In this document: in pieces, positions 1-6,819 of the stretch
Numbering within the stretch: the first letter of the stretch is position 1
How the letters are laid out: the number at the start of each line of letters is the position of its first letter
The notes under the pieces: model-generated
The model's input: only the letters and a program-made list of their open reading frames with translations
Databases searched by the model: none
Told to the model about the DNA's origin: nothing
Position numbers and translations under genes: made by a program
Virus record (IMG/VR): IMGVR_UViG_3300033145_003233
Span: 186,001-250,000 of that record
DNA length: 64,000 nucleotides
Origin: a virus
Reading direction: 5' to 3' (one strand)

Positions 1-419
1 TGATTCTTATCTGAAAACCTTTCTAGATTCTCATATTGAGTAGTAAGAGTTTTAAGGTCTTCTGTGATCTGCCCTAACTCTCCATCCATTTCTTTTTTCG
101 CGGAAAGAAAAGTACTGACACTACTCATTTGTTGTTTCTCTTCAGTCCATCCTCTTACCCACCAATTAGAAGAATCTTGAGTTAAAGAACCACTACCATA
201 AGGATTATCTTTAAGTTGCTTACCATCCATAAAAGCTATCTTACCTTCTGCATAAGCCTCTGACATATTAATATTGTAGAGAATAAGCTCTTCTGTAGAA
301 GTTACTGTTTCAGATAGTTCTATTTCGGTGTTACAGTTACTACATTTTATACAACATTTACCATCTTCCCTAGACCCTATAAAAAGAGTATCATGGTAAC
401 ATTTATTACATTTTAGCAT
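1..419 (-). CDS. Zinc-ribbon protein with RMF-like domain (C-terminus beyond window)
   Basis: The frame opens at ATG 419, two bases after the upstream stop, and runs off the window edge without a stop. Residues 4-29 carry CxxC and CCxxCxxC cysteines typical of a zinc ribbon. Residues 54-95 hold the pattern A-x2-G-x2-A-x3-G ... NPY ... WW-x-x-GW, which resembles ribosome modulation factor, a small protein that dimerises 70S ribosomes. The tail looks helical and may be coiled coil. Role by inference: a phage protein acting on host ribosomes. The RMF match is by eye; the zinc ribbon is clearer. Confidence 0.65.
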   Translation of the reverse strand, partial: MLKCNKCYHDTLFIGSREDGKCCIKCSNCNTEIELSETVTSTEELILYNINMSEAYAEGKIAFMDGKQLKDNPYGSGSLTQDSSNWWVRGWTEEKQQMSSVSTFLSAKKEMDGELGQITEDLKTLTTQYENLERFSDKN

Positions 420-420
420 T

Positions 421-1107
421 TTATATCCCCTGCTTAATAACATCGTCACTAGTTATAATAGTACCAATAAACTTATTACTTACATATTTATTACGGTGCT
501 TGAGAAATTTAAACCGCTTATAATTTCTTATAGGAAAGGCCTTTGCGGTGTTAGAGTATGTAGATAATCTATAGAAGAAGATACCATTAGATATACCTCT
601 CTTAGATACCCTCTTCATATCTATAGCAGCACCTACCTGCATTAGTTTGTAGGCATAAGGATGTCTCTCTCCTAGCCTTTGAAAGAATATGAAATTCTCT
701 TGTATCCTACCAATGTGATCCTTACATTTTACAGCATGGTCTCTCTCTGATTTCCCCTTATATTTCTCCCAAGCATTGAAAAAACCTGGTCCCTTGGCTG
801 GGATGGCAGACATGATTGCTTCTATCTTTTTAAGAACATCAGATAAACTATGCCATTGATTGCCACCTAACAAGAATAGAGATTGTATTTGATAATAGTA
901 AATACCTTTTCTATAGGGGTTAAAAAATAACCTACCTGATTTTTTCCTAATTCTCTTATCTACTTTTCTAACATCTAATAACCAGCTTGTTCTAGTAGCT
1001 GTTTTCTCTTCCTCTGTCATGTGATATTTTCTTCTCAATACTAATTTTCCATTCTTACTGATGACTTGCTTCCCTGCTTCTTCCGGGTTGTAAATTATAT
1101 CGGACAT
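421..1107 (-). CDS. Basic protein of unknown function (228 aa)
   Basis: This is the first gene downstream of the strong regulated promoter at 1193-1221. The protein is rich in Lys and Arg and has no membrane segment, signal peptide or motif I recognise. The basic composition would fit nucleic-acid binding, but that is inference. It ends one base before the zinc-ribbon/RMF-like gene, so both are probably co-transcribed. Its location behind two operator-like inverted repeats suggests tightly controlled expression. Confidence 0.75.
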   Translation of the reverse strand: MSDIIYNPEEAGKQVISKNGKLVLRRKYHMTEEEKTATRTSWLLDVRKVDKRIRKKSGRLFFNPYRKGIYYYQIQSLFLLGGNQWHSLSDVLKKIEAIMSAIPAKGPGFFNAWEKYKGKSERDHAVKCKDHIGRIQENFIFFQRLGERHPYAYKLMQVGAAIDMKRVSKRGISNGIFFYRLSTYSNTAKAFPIRNYKRFKFLKHRNKYVSNKFIGTIITSDDVIKQGI

Positions 1108-1140
1108 ATTTATATTTCCTTTCTAAAGAACCTATTTTTG

Positions 1141-1180
1141 TAGTCTGGAAAGTTATTTGATAGTTTAATTTTCCAGACTA
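1141..1180. promoter_or_regulatory. 40-bp inverted repeat (operator candidate 1)
   Basis: The arms are TAGTCTGGAAA-type and TTTTCCAGACTA-type around an 8-base centre TTTGATAG. The site lies just downstream of the predicted start of the promoter at 1193-1221, where a repressor would block transcription or the RNA would form a hairpin. A second near-identical copy lies at 1233-1272, and single arms recur before other genes. Confidence 0.75.
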
Positions 1181-1192
1181 TCGATTTTCTAT

Positions 1193-1221
1193 ATCATACT
1201 ACTTTCTAACCAACTTGTCAA
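1193..1221 (-). promoter_or_regulatory. Consensus sigma70 promoter
   Basis: On the minus strand TTGACA (1221-1216) and TATGAT (1198-1193) are separated by 17 bases. The start is expected near 1186, giving a leader of about 80 bases before ATG 1107. Inverted repeats sit on both sides (1141-1180 and 1233-1272). Confidence 0.85.
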
Positions 1222-1232
1222 GCAAAAAACAG

Positions 1233-1272
1233 TTGTCTGGAAAGTTATTCGATAGTTTAATTTTCCAGACTA
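1233..1272. promoter_or_regulatory. 40-bp inverted repeat (operator candidate 2)
   Basis: This copy differs from 1141-1180 at three positions. It lies just upstream of the -35 element, the position expected of an activator site or a second operator for looping. Arms read GTCTGGAAA and TTTTCCAGAC. Confidence 0.75.
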
Positions 1273-1310
1273 TTAATTTTTAGATTTAAAATCTATTTTT
1301 ATTTCAAGAC

Positions 1311-1346
1311 AAAAAAGATCCAGTTTATCCATTTCTGTCGATAAAC
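1311..1346 (-). terminator. Possible intrinsic terminator
   Basis: GTTTATC (1346-1340) can pair with GATAAAC (1329-1323), followed six bases later by a run of six T on the minus strand. It falls downstream of the small membrane gene at 1359-1496 and would separate the long upstream operon from the regulated promoter. The stem is AT-rich, so strength is doubtful. Confidence 0.4.
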
Positions 1347-1358
1347 CATTTTTTCTTC

Positions 1359-1496
1359 CTATTCACTACTCTCTAGTTTTTTTAATCTTTCATTTAAATT
1401 TTCAACATTTTTTCTATTAGTTTGAATGTTACGATCTATTGTGTACAACAATACACCTATTACAACTATCAAAGCAATTCCATAAAATTCCAGCAT
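1359..1496 (-). CDS. Small single-pass membrane protein (45 aa)
   Basis: ATG 1496 opens a 45-residue frame starting MLEFYGIALIVVIGVLL. One hydrophobic helix spans residues 4-20, followed by a charged, probably coiled tail ending KKLESSE. A purine-rich stretch (AGGAGAAAG) precedes the start. It resembles the many small inner-membrane proteins in this region in layout, not in sequence. Function is unknown. Confidence 0.55.
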   Translation of the reverse strand: MLEFYGIALIVVIGVLLYTIDRNIQTNRKNVENLNERLKKLESSE

Positions 1497-1507
1497 TTTT
1501 CTTTCTC

Positions 1508-1645
1508 CTATTGATCTTTCAATTCTCTTATTTTCTTTTGTACATCTCTATGTAATTTTCTCATAAGGAAGAGATGACCACTTATAGCCAACACACATAT
1601 CCCAAAGAACACAACAACTAATATTATCTCATCCTTATTAATAAT
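1508..1645 (-). CDS. Small membrane protein with probable non-ATG start
   Basis: A frame with one strong transmembrane helix (EIILVVVFFGICVLA) and a basic tail ends at 1508. No ATG is available; an ATT at 1645 has AGAGG eight bases upstream and overlaps the end of the upstream gene by eight bases, as most genes here do. The organisation matches the next gene downstream. Start and even reality are uncertain. Confidence 0.4.
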   Translation of the reverse strand: MINKDEIILVVVFFGICVLAISGHLFLMRKLHRDVQKKIRELKDQ

Positions 1646-2117
1646 TAACCTCTTTGAAAGTTTCTACTTCTACTCTATCAAAACTATGATCTTGTCCTAC
1701 TATATCAAATCCCTTTGTTACTATAACTTCTGATTTTTCTTGTCCTTCTACCCCTATATCCGTAATCAACCTTTTTGGTATTAAGCATTTTATTATTTTT
1801 CTACTTGATGAAGTTAAACATAGCCATCGTGTTGCTCCCCCTCTATTCACATGTAAATGATAATAAGCTATATATGATGTCCATCCTCTTTTTGGAGTAT
1901 CGCACCATGTTATCTCTTTTTTGGAAGTATTACCTTCCCTAGGTTTTTGGAGTCTATTTTTTCTTTTATATGGTTTGCCATCATATATAGGTGGAGAGAA
2001 CTGTTTTCTTCCTCCTATAGTTGTTACCTCTACTGCTTTATAAGCAGTTATCATTTCTGGCTTATCTTTCAACCATTCTCTTTTTTGTTTTGCAGTATAT
2101 TTTCTACTAAGGCACAT
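1638..2117 (-). CDS. MCL-family protein, tandem copy 3
   Basis: Third of three tandem paralogues of about 150 residues. Shared features are an MCL start, a basic KYT-xxQK-xEWL segment, PEMITAYK near residue 25, PYKR-x-NRL, SYIAYYHL, an aromatic RW pair, IIKCLIPK and a C-terminal KGFDIV. A fourth, diverged member lies at 18775-19221. The fold and function are unknown; the conserved Cys2 and the IIKCLIPK strand are the most constant parts. The copies are separated by two bases, so they are translated from one message. Confidence 0.8.
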   Translation of the reverse strand: MCLSRKYTAKQKREWLKDKPEMITAYKAVEVTTIGGRKQFSPPIYDGKPYKRKNRLQKPREGNTSKKEITWCDTPKRGWTSYIAYYHLHVNRGGATRWLCLTSSSRKIIKCLIPKRLITDIGVEGQEKSEVIVTKGFDIVGQDHSFDRVEVETFKEVNY

Positions 2118-2119
2118 CT

Positions 2120-2566
2120 TTAATTCTCCTGAAAAACTTCATCTTCTCCTACTATCTCAAATCCTTTAGCTATTATAACTTTTGAATGATAGTATCCTTC
2201 TTCTCCTATCTCTGTAATAAGATTCTTTGGTATTAAACATTTTATTATTTTTCTATATGTTGGTAAACAACATGTCCATCGTTGTGCTGCTTCTTTATCT
2301 GCATATAAGTGATAATAAGCTATATATGAAGTTTCGTCTCTTCTTGGGTTCTTGTAACGTACTGATATATTTTTATCTTTATCTTTATTAGTATGAAGTC
2401 TATTTATTCTTTTGTATGGTTCATCACAAAATATAAGTGGATAGAATTTTATTTTTCCTTCTTCAGTTCTTACTGTCATTATTACTTTATAGGCAGTTAT
2501 CATCTCTGGTTTATCTTTCAACCATTCTTCTTTTTGTTTCTTCGTATATTTTACCCTTAAGCACAT
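2120..2566 (-). CDS. MCL-family protein, tandem copy 2
   Basis: Paralogue of the flanking genes, with MCL start, KPEMITAYK, PYKR-NRL, SYIAYYHL, RW, IIKCLIPK and KGFEIV blocks in the same order. Divergence is greatest in the central charged linker (residues 60-75). Lies two bases from each neighbour. No known domain is recognised. Confidence 0.8.
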   Translation of the reverse strand: MCLRVKYTKKQKEEWLKDKPEMITAYKVIMTVRTEEGKIKFYPLIFCDEPYKRINRLHTNKDKDKNISVRYKNPRRDETSYIAYYHLYADKEAAQRWTCCLPTYRKIIKCLIPKNLITEIGEEGYYHSKVIIAKGFEIVGEDEVFQEN

Positions 2567-2568
2567 CT

Positions 2569-3018
2569 TTAATTCTCCTGAAAATGCCTATCTTGTTCTA
2601 CTATGTCAAATCCTTTTGTTACTATAACCACTACATCATTTGCACCTTCTATCCCTATCTCTGTAACAAACCTCTTTGGTATTAAACATTTTATTATTGA
2701 TCTGCTCACGATAGAATGTCGTAACCATCGTTGTGCTGATTCTTTATCTACATATAAATGAAAATAAGCTATATATGAGGATCTGCTTTGGCATGTAGTA
2801 TCATAACATACGGGAGTTCTCTTATACCAATCATTCTTCTTATGTTTACGAAGTCTATTTTTTCTTTTATATGGTTTATAACCATATACGATTGGATAGA
2901 ATTTTACCTGTCCGTCTTTATTTTTCACATCTACTGCTTTATAGGCAGTTATCATTTCAGGTTGATTTTTCAACCATTCTTCTTTTCTTCTTTTCGTATA
3001 TCTTCTATTTAGGCACAT
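2569..3018 (-). CDS. MCL-family protein, tandem copy 1
   Basis: First copy in transcription order. It keeps all blocks of the family: MCL, QPEMITAYKAV, PYKRKNRL, SYIAYFHL, AQRW, IIKCLIPK and KGFDIV. It has an extra Cys pair in the linker. It follows a small membrane protein gene by two bases. Tandem amplification suggests diversifying selection or dosage; function is unknown. Confidence 0.8.
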   Translation of the reverse strand: MCLNRRYTKRRKEEWLKNQPEMITAYKAVDVKNKDGQVKFYPIVYGYKPYKRKNRLRKHKKNDWYKRTPVCYDTTCQSRSSYIAYFHLYVDKESAQRWLRHSIVSRSIIKCLIPKRFVTEIGIEGANDVVVIVTKGFDIVEQDRHFQEN

Positions 3019-3020
3019 CT

Positions 3021-3167
3021 CTATTGGTCCTCAACTATCTCTGAATTACCATTACTTCTAAATTTCTCAAGTGTCTCTTTTCCCTCTACAGATATAATAG
3101 AGCTAAGGACTATCATAACAAACATAGTAGCTAAGAATATTATAACTAATAATCTACGAAAGCTCAT
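3021..3167 (-). CDS. Small membrane protein (48 aa)
   Basis: ATG 3167 overlaps the TGA of the upstream gene (ATGA). The protein begins MSFRRLLVIIFLATMFVMIV, so one N-terminal helix, then an acidic tail ending EIVEDQ. The first four residues match those of the upstream protein (MSFR), possibly through shared start-region DNA. No homologue is recognised. Confidence 0.65.
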   Translation of the reverse strand: MSFRRLLVIIFLATMFVMIVLSSIISVEGKETLEKFRSNGNSEIVEDQ

Positions 3168-3463
3168 ACCATTGCTTCTTCCATCCTATTAACCTCTATA
3201 TCAAGTGCTTCTTCTTCTATTATTGATCCTGCAAACCAAGCATCAACATCTTCATATATAAATGGTTCAGCCAAATCTCTACCACCCACTCTTCCTAAGG
3301 CTTTGATTGTCCCATTCTTAAGTAGTCTAGCACTTTCGCTACAGCCTCTCCAATGGATTCTAACATGCTTCCTTGCTTGAAGATGTCTAAGAAGAAATTC
3401 TTTAACATCATTATCATCTTCATAGCTTTCTTCACCATTGATTGTAAATTTTCTAAAGCTCAT
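3164..3463 (-). CDS. Acidic hypothetical protein (99 aa)
   Basis: Soluble, with an acidic N-terminal third (EESYEDDNDVKE), a basic middle (RKHVRIHWRG) and an acidic C-terminus. No membrane helix or metal motif is present. It sits between the HlyD-like small protein and a membrane peptide in one transcript. I do not recognise it. Confidence 0.7.
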   Translation of the reverse strand: MSFRKFTINGEESYEDDNDVKEFLLRHLQARKHVRIHWRGCSESARLLKNGTIKALGRVGGRDLAEPFIYEDVDAWFAGSIIEEEALDIEVNRMEEAMV

Positions 3464-3498
3464 ATTGTCCTTTCACCCTATAAACCTTATCAAACAAA

Positions 3499-4062
3499 CT
3501 ACCCATCATTCTGATCTGCTATTTCATCAGCAATTATCTCAGCTTCGATAGTATCAAGTTCTTCCTCTATATAGATGGTCCTATCCTCATATTCTATTGT
3601 TTCCATAGTCATTAGTTTATTAGGTTCAGTAACATCATCAAAGACTACTCTTCCACCTACTGACATTTCCACCATCTCAGGGGGAGCTTTATCTGCCTCA
3701 TCTATAATAGGTGATAGCTTATCAGGGTCTAACACTTCACCTGTTCCAAGTGCTTCTTTAGGTCCCAAGTCTACATCTCCTATTTTCGGTGGAACAAGGA
3801 GAACTTTATCTCCCTCTTCTAACCCTTCTGTAATAACGACATAGGTATCATTATATGACCCTATTTGGACCTCTACCTCTTTAGTTCCTTTAGGTATTCC
3901 ATCCTTACCCAATAGTAGGATAGCTGCTGCCCCTCCAATAACAATAAGTATCACCAATGCTATTTGTCCAGCAGTTATTGGAGGTTCTGGTTCAATTGAT
4001 GACAGTCCTTGTTGTTCCATTCTCTCTTTATTAGCTTTTTCTTGATCTTCAATTAGTCCCAT
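3499..4062 (-). CDS. Membrane-anchored protein with HlyD/RND-adaptor-like beta segment
   Basis: Residues 29-50 form one transmembrane helix (AGQIALVILIVIGGAAAILL). The following stretch, VQIGSYNDTYVVITEGLEEG and then DKVLL, reads like the membrane-proximal beta domain of RND efflux adaptor proteins, where a G-x-x-GD-x-V turn is typical. The rest is very acidic and probably disordered. It is far shorter than a true adaptor (187 versus about 380 residues) and lacks the hairpin and lipoyl parts. The start ATG has AAGGA seven bases upstream. The adaptor resemblance may be convergent. Confidence 0.7.
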   Translation of the reverse strand: MGLIEDQEKANKERMEQQGLSSIEPEPPITAGQIALVILIVIGGAAAILLLGKDGIPKGTKEVEVQIGSYNDTYVVITEGLEEGDKVLLVPPKIGDVDLGPKEALGTGEVLDPDKLSPIIDEADKAPPEMVEMSVGGRVVFDDVTEPNKLMTMETIEYEDRTIYIEEELDTIEAEIIADEIADQNDG

Positions 4063-4095
4063 GATTTTTTCCTTTCCGAAATTTTGTTAATTCTG

Positions 4096-4305
4096 TTATA
4101 TTTTCTCAGTGCTTTCTTTTTGTTTTTGTTTTTCTTTATAGAGTTTATAGTCTGCATAGAAGTGTCGTATTACTAGGACAAGCCATATACCAATGAATAC
4201 CACAGCTACTATTGGTTGTCCATGTCCTACAGCACTTCCTACTATGAATCCTACAAGTAATGACATAAGCCATATATTAACCCATTTTGTTTGTTTTTCA
4301 GTCAT
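4096..4305 (-). CDS. Small two-helix membrane protein (69 aa)
   Basis: Two hydrophobic segments lie at about residues 9-26 and 31-47, followed by a Lys/Gln-rich cytoplasmic tail (KEKQKQKES). It overlaps the upstream gene by eight bases. It is one of five consecutive small membrane proteins between 4.1 and 5.4 kb. Function is unknown. Confidence 0.65.
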   Translation of the reverse strand: MTEKQTKWVNIWLMSLLVGFIVGSAVGHGQPIVAVVFIGIWLVLVIRHFYADYKLYKEKQKQKESTEKI

Positions 4306-4498
4306 ATGGTTTTGTTCCTTTTCTAATTTTTTTCTCTATCTTATGCAATCTATAGAACATATGTAATATTGGTGCTAGCAATGCTGCTATCACTAATACT
4401 ATTGATAAGACATGATTTGTCATTTGTATAGCTATCGCTACTATTATCATAGCTCCCAGTGAGATTAGTATAGTTATTATTTTATCTTTTAATGTCAT
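4298..4498 (-). CDS. Small two-helix membrane protein (66 aa)
   Basis: Two transmembrane segments (about residues 6-25 and 29-48) and a short basic tail with KKIRKG. The start directly follows the upstream stop (TAAATG). No family is recognised. Confidence 0.65.
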   Translation of the reverse strand: MTLKDKIITILISLGAMIIVAIAIQMTNHVLSIVLVIAALLAPILHMFYRLHKIEKKIRKGTKPYD

Positions 4499-4732
4499 TT
4501 AGGTGCTTCCTTTTTTCAGTGTTATCTTAATTTCTTTCTTTTCTTTATGGAAGAAACAAAAATAAATAGTCGCTGCGGCATAGATTATAAATATAGCTAT
4601 CATTGCTGGGAATGCTATATGTGCATATGTGCTATGTAGCACATAATCTATAACCTTGAACATCAAGCCTATACCTATTACTATCAGTCCCATTATAGTA
4701 AGGAATATTAAGATAGATTTAATTATCTGCAT
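4499..4732 (-). CDS. Small two-helix membrane protein (77 aa)
   Basis: Two hydrophobic segments at about residues 5-25 and 39-58, then a Lys-rich tail. It overlaps the upstream gene by 14 bases. Layout matches its neighbours, suggesting a set of small inner-membrane proteins made together. Confidence 0.65.
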   Translation of the reverse strand: MQIIKSILIFLTIMGLIVIGIGLMFKVIDYVLHSTYAHIAFPAMIAIFIIYAAATIYFCFFHKEKKEIKITLKKGST

Positions 4733-4913
4733 CTACAGGTTCTTCTATCATAAGCATAGTCTCTAGTGTTTCAATACGTTTATTAGCTGTTTCTAATGCT
4801 ACACTTTTCTTATAGATAATTATATTAGCAAAAAACAGTGCCAGAGACATACATATAAGAGATATTATCCATCCATTCTGCCCTATAAATATATTAGATA
4901 GTAGTTTTTTCAT
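4719..4913 (-). CDS. Small single-pass membrane protein (64 aa)
   Basis: I choose the ATG at 4913 (MKKLLSN), right at the stop of the upstream gene, over a longer frame that would overlap it heavily. One helix (residues 14-33) is followed by a predicted coiled segment KRIETLETMLM and an acidic end. Function is unknown. Confidence 0.6.
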   Translation of the reverse strand: MKKLLSNIFIGQNGWIISLICMSLALFFANIIIYKKSVALETANKRIETLETMLMIEEPVDADN

Positions 4914-5236
4914 TATTCTTTCTTTAGTAATGTAATATATTGCCAATGGGTGATATATTCTTTTTGTATTCCGTGACAGGACCATCCTTTGCTCATGTTA
5001 TAATTAGTAGTATCACCGGGTTCTATTTTTCTTTTTGTATAATCATAACGATAGCCCTCGACTACTATTTTCCCATCTGTAACACGGACCCACTTACTTT
5101 GCATATCTTTCCCTATTCTTGGTAGTCCTTTACTAACAGGTCTCCATCTAAGTTTATTAAGCTCTTTCTCCATCTCTTTTATAAAGATGGTAGCTTCTGT
5201 AAGCCTAGCTCTTAAATCAATAGGTCCAATGATCAT
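4913..5236 (-). CDS. DUF551-like protein
   Basis: I choose ATG 5236 (MIIGPIDLRA) because the frame upstream has no ribosome site. The C-terminal two thirds read W-x-P-V-S-x-x-LP ... V-x-VTDG ... GYR ... THWQYI, which is the pattern of DUF551, a small domain common in phages where a beta sheet ends in a W-x-P or HW-x-x-LP motif. The N-terminal 25 residues are helical. The biochemical role of DUF551 is unknown. Related patterns occur at 7772-8077 and 30372-30992. Confidence 0.65.
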   Translation of the reverse strand: MIIGPIDLRARLTEATIFIKEMEKELNKLRWRPVSKGLPRIGKDMQSKWVRVTDGKIVVEGYRYDYTKRKIEPGDTTNYNMSKGWSCHGIQKEYITHWQYITLLKKE

Positions 5237-5246
5237 TATATTTCCC

Positions 5247-5399
5247 TTACAGTTTTTTAACTTTTCCCCACATAATCGCGAGCACATATCCTACTATAAA
5301 TGGCATTATTGTTCCCGTTATTAGTGCTAGAGATAGTGCAATTATCGTCAGGCATAAAGATGCTGCTATTATTATTCTAATTTTGATATATCTCTCCAT
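5247..5399 (-). CDS. Small two-helix membrane protein (50 aa)
   Basis: ATG 5399 opens a frame MERYIKIRIIIAASLCLTII with a second hydrophobic segment MPFIVGYVLAIMWG and a basic end GKVKKL. It fills the gap between two other small genes. AAGGAAATA precedes the start. Function is unknown. Confidence 0.6.
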   Translation of the reverse strand: MERYIKIRIIIAASLCLTIIALSLALITGTIMPFIVGYVLAIMWGKVKKL

Positions 5400-5408
5400 A
5401 TTATTTCC

Positions 5409-5606
5409 TTAAGGATCTCTCAAATTACATTCTGCACACCATCTCTCATCTTCATCTCCATGGATGAGATTATGTGGGCATAATTTTTGTATTTCCATTA
5501 TTGCACTATAGGCTTTACACACTTCACTATATCCATGATTTTTTGCAATTAGTGCTTCTAGTTCTCTTCTAAATTTCTCTACTTTTTGTTTAATCGTTCT
5601 TGCCAC
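5409..5606 (-). CDS. Small coiled-coil/zinc-binding protein (65 aa)
   Basis: An N-terminal helix rich in Glu, Lys and Leu is followed by CPH ... WCAEC, a candidate C-H-C-C zinc site near the C-terminus. The same layout (helix, then CPH and C-x2-C) recurs at 11660-11851 and 30043-30369. Such proteins are frequent in phages without assigned function. Confidence 0.65.
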   Translation of the reverse strand: MARTIKQKVEKFRRELEALIAKNHGYSEVCKAYSAIMEIQKLCPHNLIHGDEDERWCAECNLRDP

Positions 5607-5772
5607 TTTTTTCTTCTCCCAGAATTTTTTGTATTCCTTTAATCATCACAACTATAGATACCACTGATATTAGTATTAGTGCTACGATTACGAAGATATC
5701 TATAATAGATGCTACCAGTAGTAATAGCCCCATGCCTAATATCATTGTTATTGGTTTTATTATATCAGTCAT
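5590..5772 (-). CDS. Small two-helix membrane protein (60 aa)
   Basis: Almost entirely hydrophobic from residue 8 to 45 with a charged tail GEEKSGKND. Overlaps the downstream start by 17 bases and the upstream gene by eight. No family recognised. Confidence 0.6.
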   Translation of the reverse strand: MTDIIKPITMILGMGLLLLVASIIDIFVIVALILISVVSIVVMIKGIQKILGEEKSGKND

Positions 5773-5989
5773 ATTTCTTTTCTTTGAAGCACTTCTTTCC
5801 TTCCATTAATAGTAGTAATAGAACTCCCAGAGGTCCGAGGAGTGACCATGCTCTAATAAAGCCTCTGTCGCTATCAGTTAATGGTCCTATATAAGTTAGG
5901 GCATTTAGTCCCATTTTTTCACAAATGAAATAACTTATTATATATCCCATTATGATTATTAACCATATCATTATCATTATTATTCCCAC
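5765..5989 (-). CDS. Small membrane protein, tandem paralogue B
   Basis: This and the next upstream gene (5980-6189) are clear duplicates: both have a first helix, then GLNALTYI or VLNALSYI, a central acidic loop, a second helix (LLGPLGVLLLLL) and a GKKCFKEKK tail. The duplication is recent enough to keep the tail identical. The conserved Cys in the tail could be a metal or modification site. Function is unknown. Confidence 0.7.
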   Translation of the reverse strand: MGIIMIMIWLIIIMGYIISYFICEKMGLNALTYIGPLTDSDRGFIRAWSLLGPLGVLLLLLMEGKKCFKEKKYD

Positions 5990-6189
5990 TTCTTTTCTTT
6001 AAAACATTTCTTTCCTCTTAGTGTCAATATTGTAAAAATTGCAAGAGGTCCAAACAATGCCCATTTTTTAGCAAAGTTCTTATTTTCTTCATCAATTGGG
6101 GCGATATAGCTTAGAGCATTTAGTACCATCTTCCTTGCTATGAAATTGCTTATTACATATCCCACTATGATGACTATTAACCATACCAT
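5980..6189 (-). CDS. Small membrane protein, tandem paralogue A
   Basis: Partner of the gene at 5765-5989, sharing the NALSYIAP motif, two helices and the GKKCFKEKK tail. The two overlap by ten bases. The first ATG has a weak ribosome site (AGGAGATAGATAAT). Function is unknown. Confidence 0.7.
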   Translation of the reverse strand: MVWLIVIIVGYVISNFIARKMVLNALSYIAPIDEENKNFAKKWALFGPLAIFTILTLRGKKCFKEKKWE

Positions 6190-6211
6190 TATTATCTATC
6201 TCCTAATTGGG

Positions 6212-6289
6212 TCAATGTTTTTTATCACATTGATTTCCTGCGAACCACACTGCTAACATCATCAATATAATAATAGTACTTCCTGCCAT
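6212..6289 (-). CDS. Possible 25-aa membrane peptide
   Basis: ATG 6289 opens MAGSTIIILMMLAVWFAG followed by a short polar end NQCDKKH. A single hydrophobic helix and a position at the head of a transcript make it plausible, but the length gives little statistical support. A 17-residue hydrophobic frame (6291-6344, MKILLYIVLILIVLKVV) lies just upstream with no ribosome site. Confidence 0.35.
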   Translation of the reverse strand: MAGSTIIILMMLAVWFAGNQCDKKH

Positions 6290-6344
6290 CTTATACTACC
6301 TTTAGAACAATCAATATTAGCACTATATAAAGTAAGATTTTCAT

Positions 6345-6490
6345 AATAAAAAATATATTTAAAAAATTTCGAGGAGTAAGGATGGATTCATTATCCCATT
6401 CTATCCCATTATCCCCATTTTTTCTACTTTAAGGTGGTACTATCAATAGTTATTCCCTATCTCTACCACTCTCTACCACTTCATTCCACT
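6345..6490. other. Leader region without recognised gene
   Basis: This AT-rich stretch between the promoter at 6514-6542 and the first small frames has short direct repeats: ATCCCATT twice near 6390-6412 and CTCTACCACT twice near 6460-6480 on the plus strand. I see no gene, terminator or riboswitch that I can name. It would be an untranslated leader of about 160-220 bases. Confidence 0.4.
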
Positions 6491-6542
6491 TAAATTGCCA
6501 TAGTCAAAAAGTGATTATACTATAAATTGCCATAGATGTCAA
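6491..6542 (-). promoter_or_regulatory. Perfect sigma70 promoter with 13-bp direct repeats
   Basis: Minus strand TTGACA (6542-6537), 17-base spacer and TATAAT (6519-6514), a full consensus promoter. The 13-mer CTATGGCAATTTA occurs twice, in the spacer (6535-6523) and just after the start (6503-6491), 32 bases or about three helical turns apart. This is a typical operator arrangement. It should drive the small-membrane-protein operon down to about 1.5 kb. Confidence 0.85.
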
Positions 6543-6543
6543 G

Positions 6544-6819
6544 CTATTTTTCCCTCTCATGAATCTTCTTTCTATTGGAATAAATTAGTATTAAGGTATT
6601 TACCGTTATCGAGAATAGCAATATTAGAACGACTACTCCTACTCCACATTTAACTATAGAAACGATAGCAAATAAGATTACTTCTATTAAGCATATAATA
6701 ACAGTTATAAATAGAAACATATCTATCCTTGCTTGCCATTGTTCTTTTTTACCTCGTTGTCCTTTTAGGTCTTGTTTGACATTATTATAGAGATTAGTTA
6801 TCATCGTTTTTAGTGTCAT
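6544..6819 (-). CDS. Two-helix membrane protein
   Basis: I prefer ATG 6819 (MTLKTM), six bases after GGAG, over ATGs a few codons upstream. A charged N-terminal helix is followed by two transmembrane segments (FLFITVIICLIEVILFAIV and VGVVVLILLFSITVNTLIL) and a basic tail. The gene ends two bases before the -35 box of the next unit. Function is unknown. Confidence 0.65.
   Translation of the reverse strand: MTLKTMITNLYNNVKQDLKGQRGKKEQWQARIDMFLFITVIICLIEVILFAIVSIVKCGVGVVVLILLFSITVNTLILIYSNRKKIHEREK

Noticed and set aside
2437-3012. Plus-strand frames opposite the MCL family
   Set aside because: They are Leu/Phe/Ser-rich shadows of AT-rich minus-strand genes, without ribosome sites; the minus frames are conserved between paralogues.
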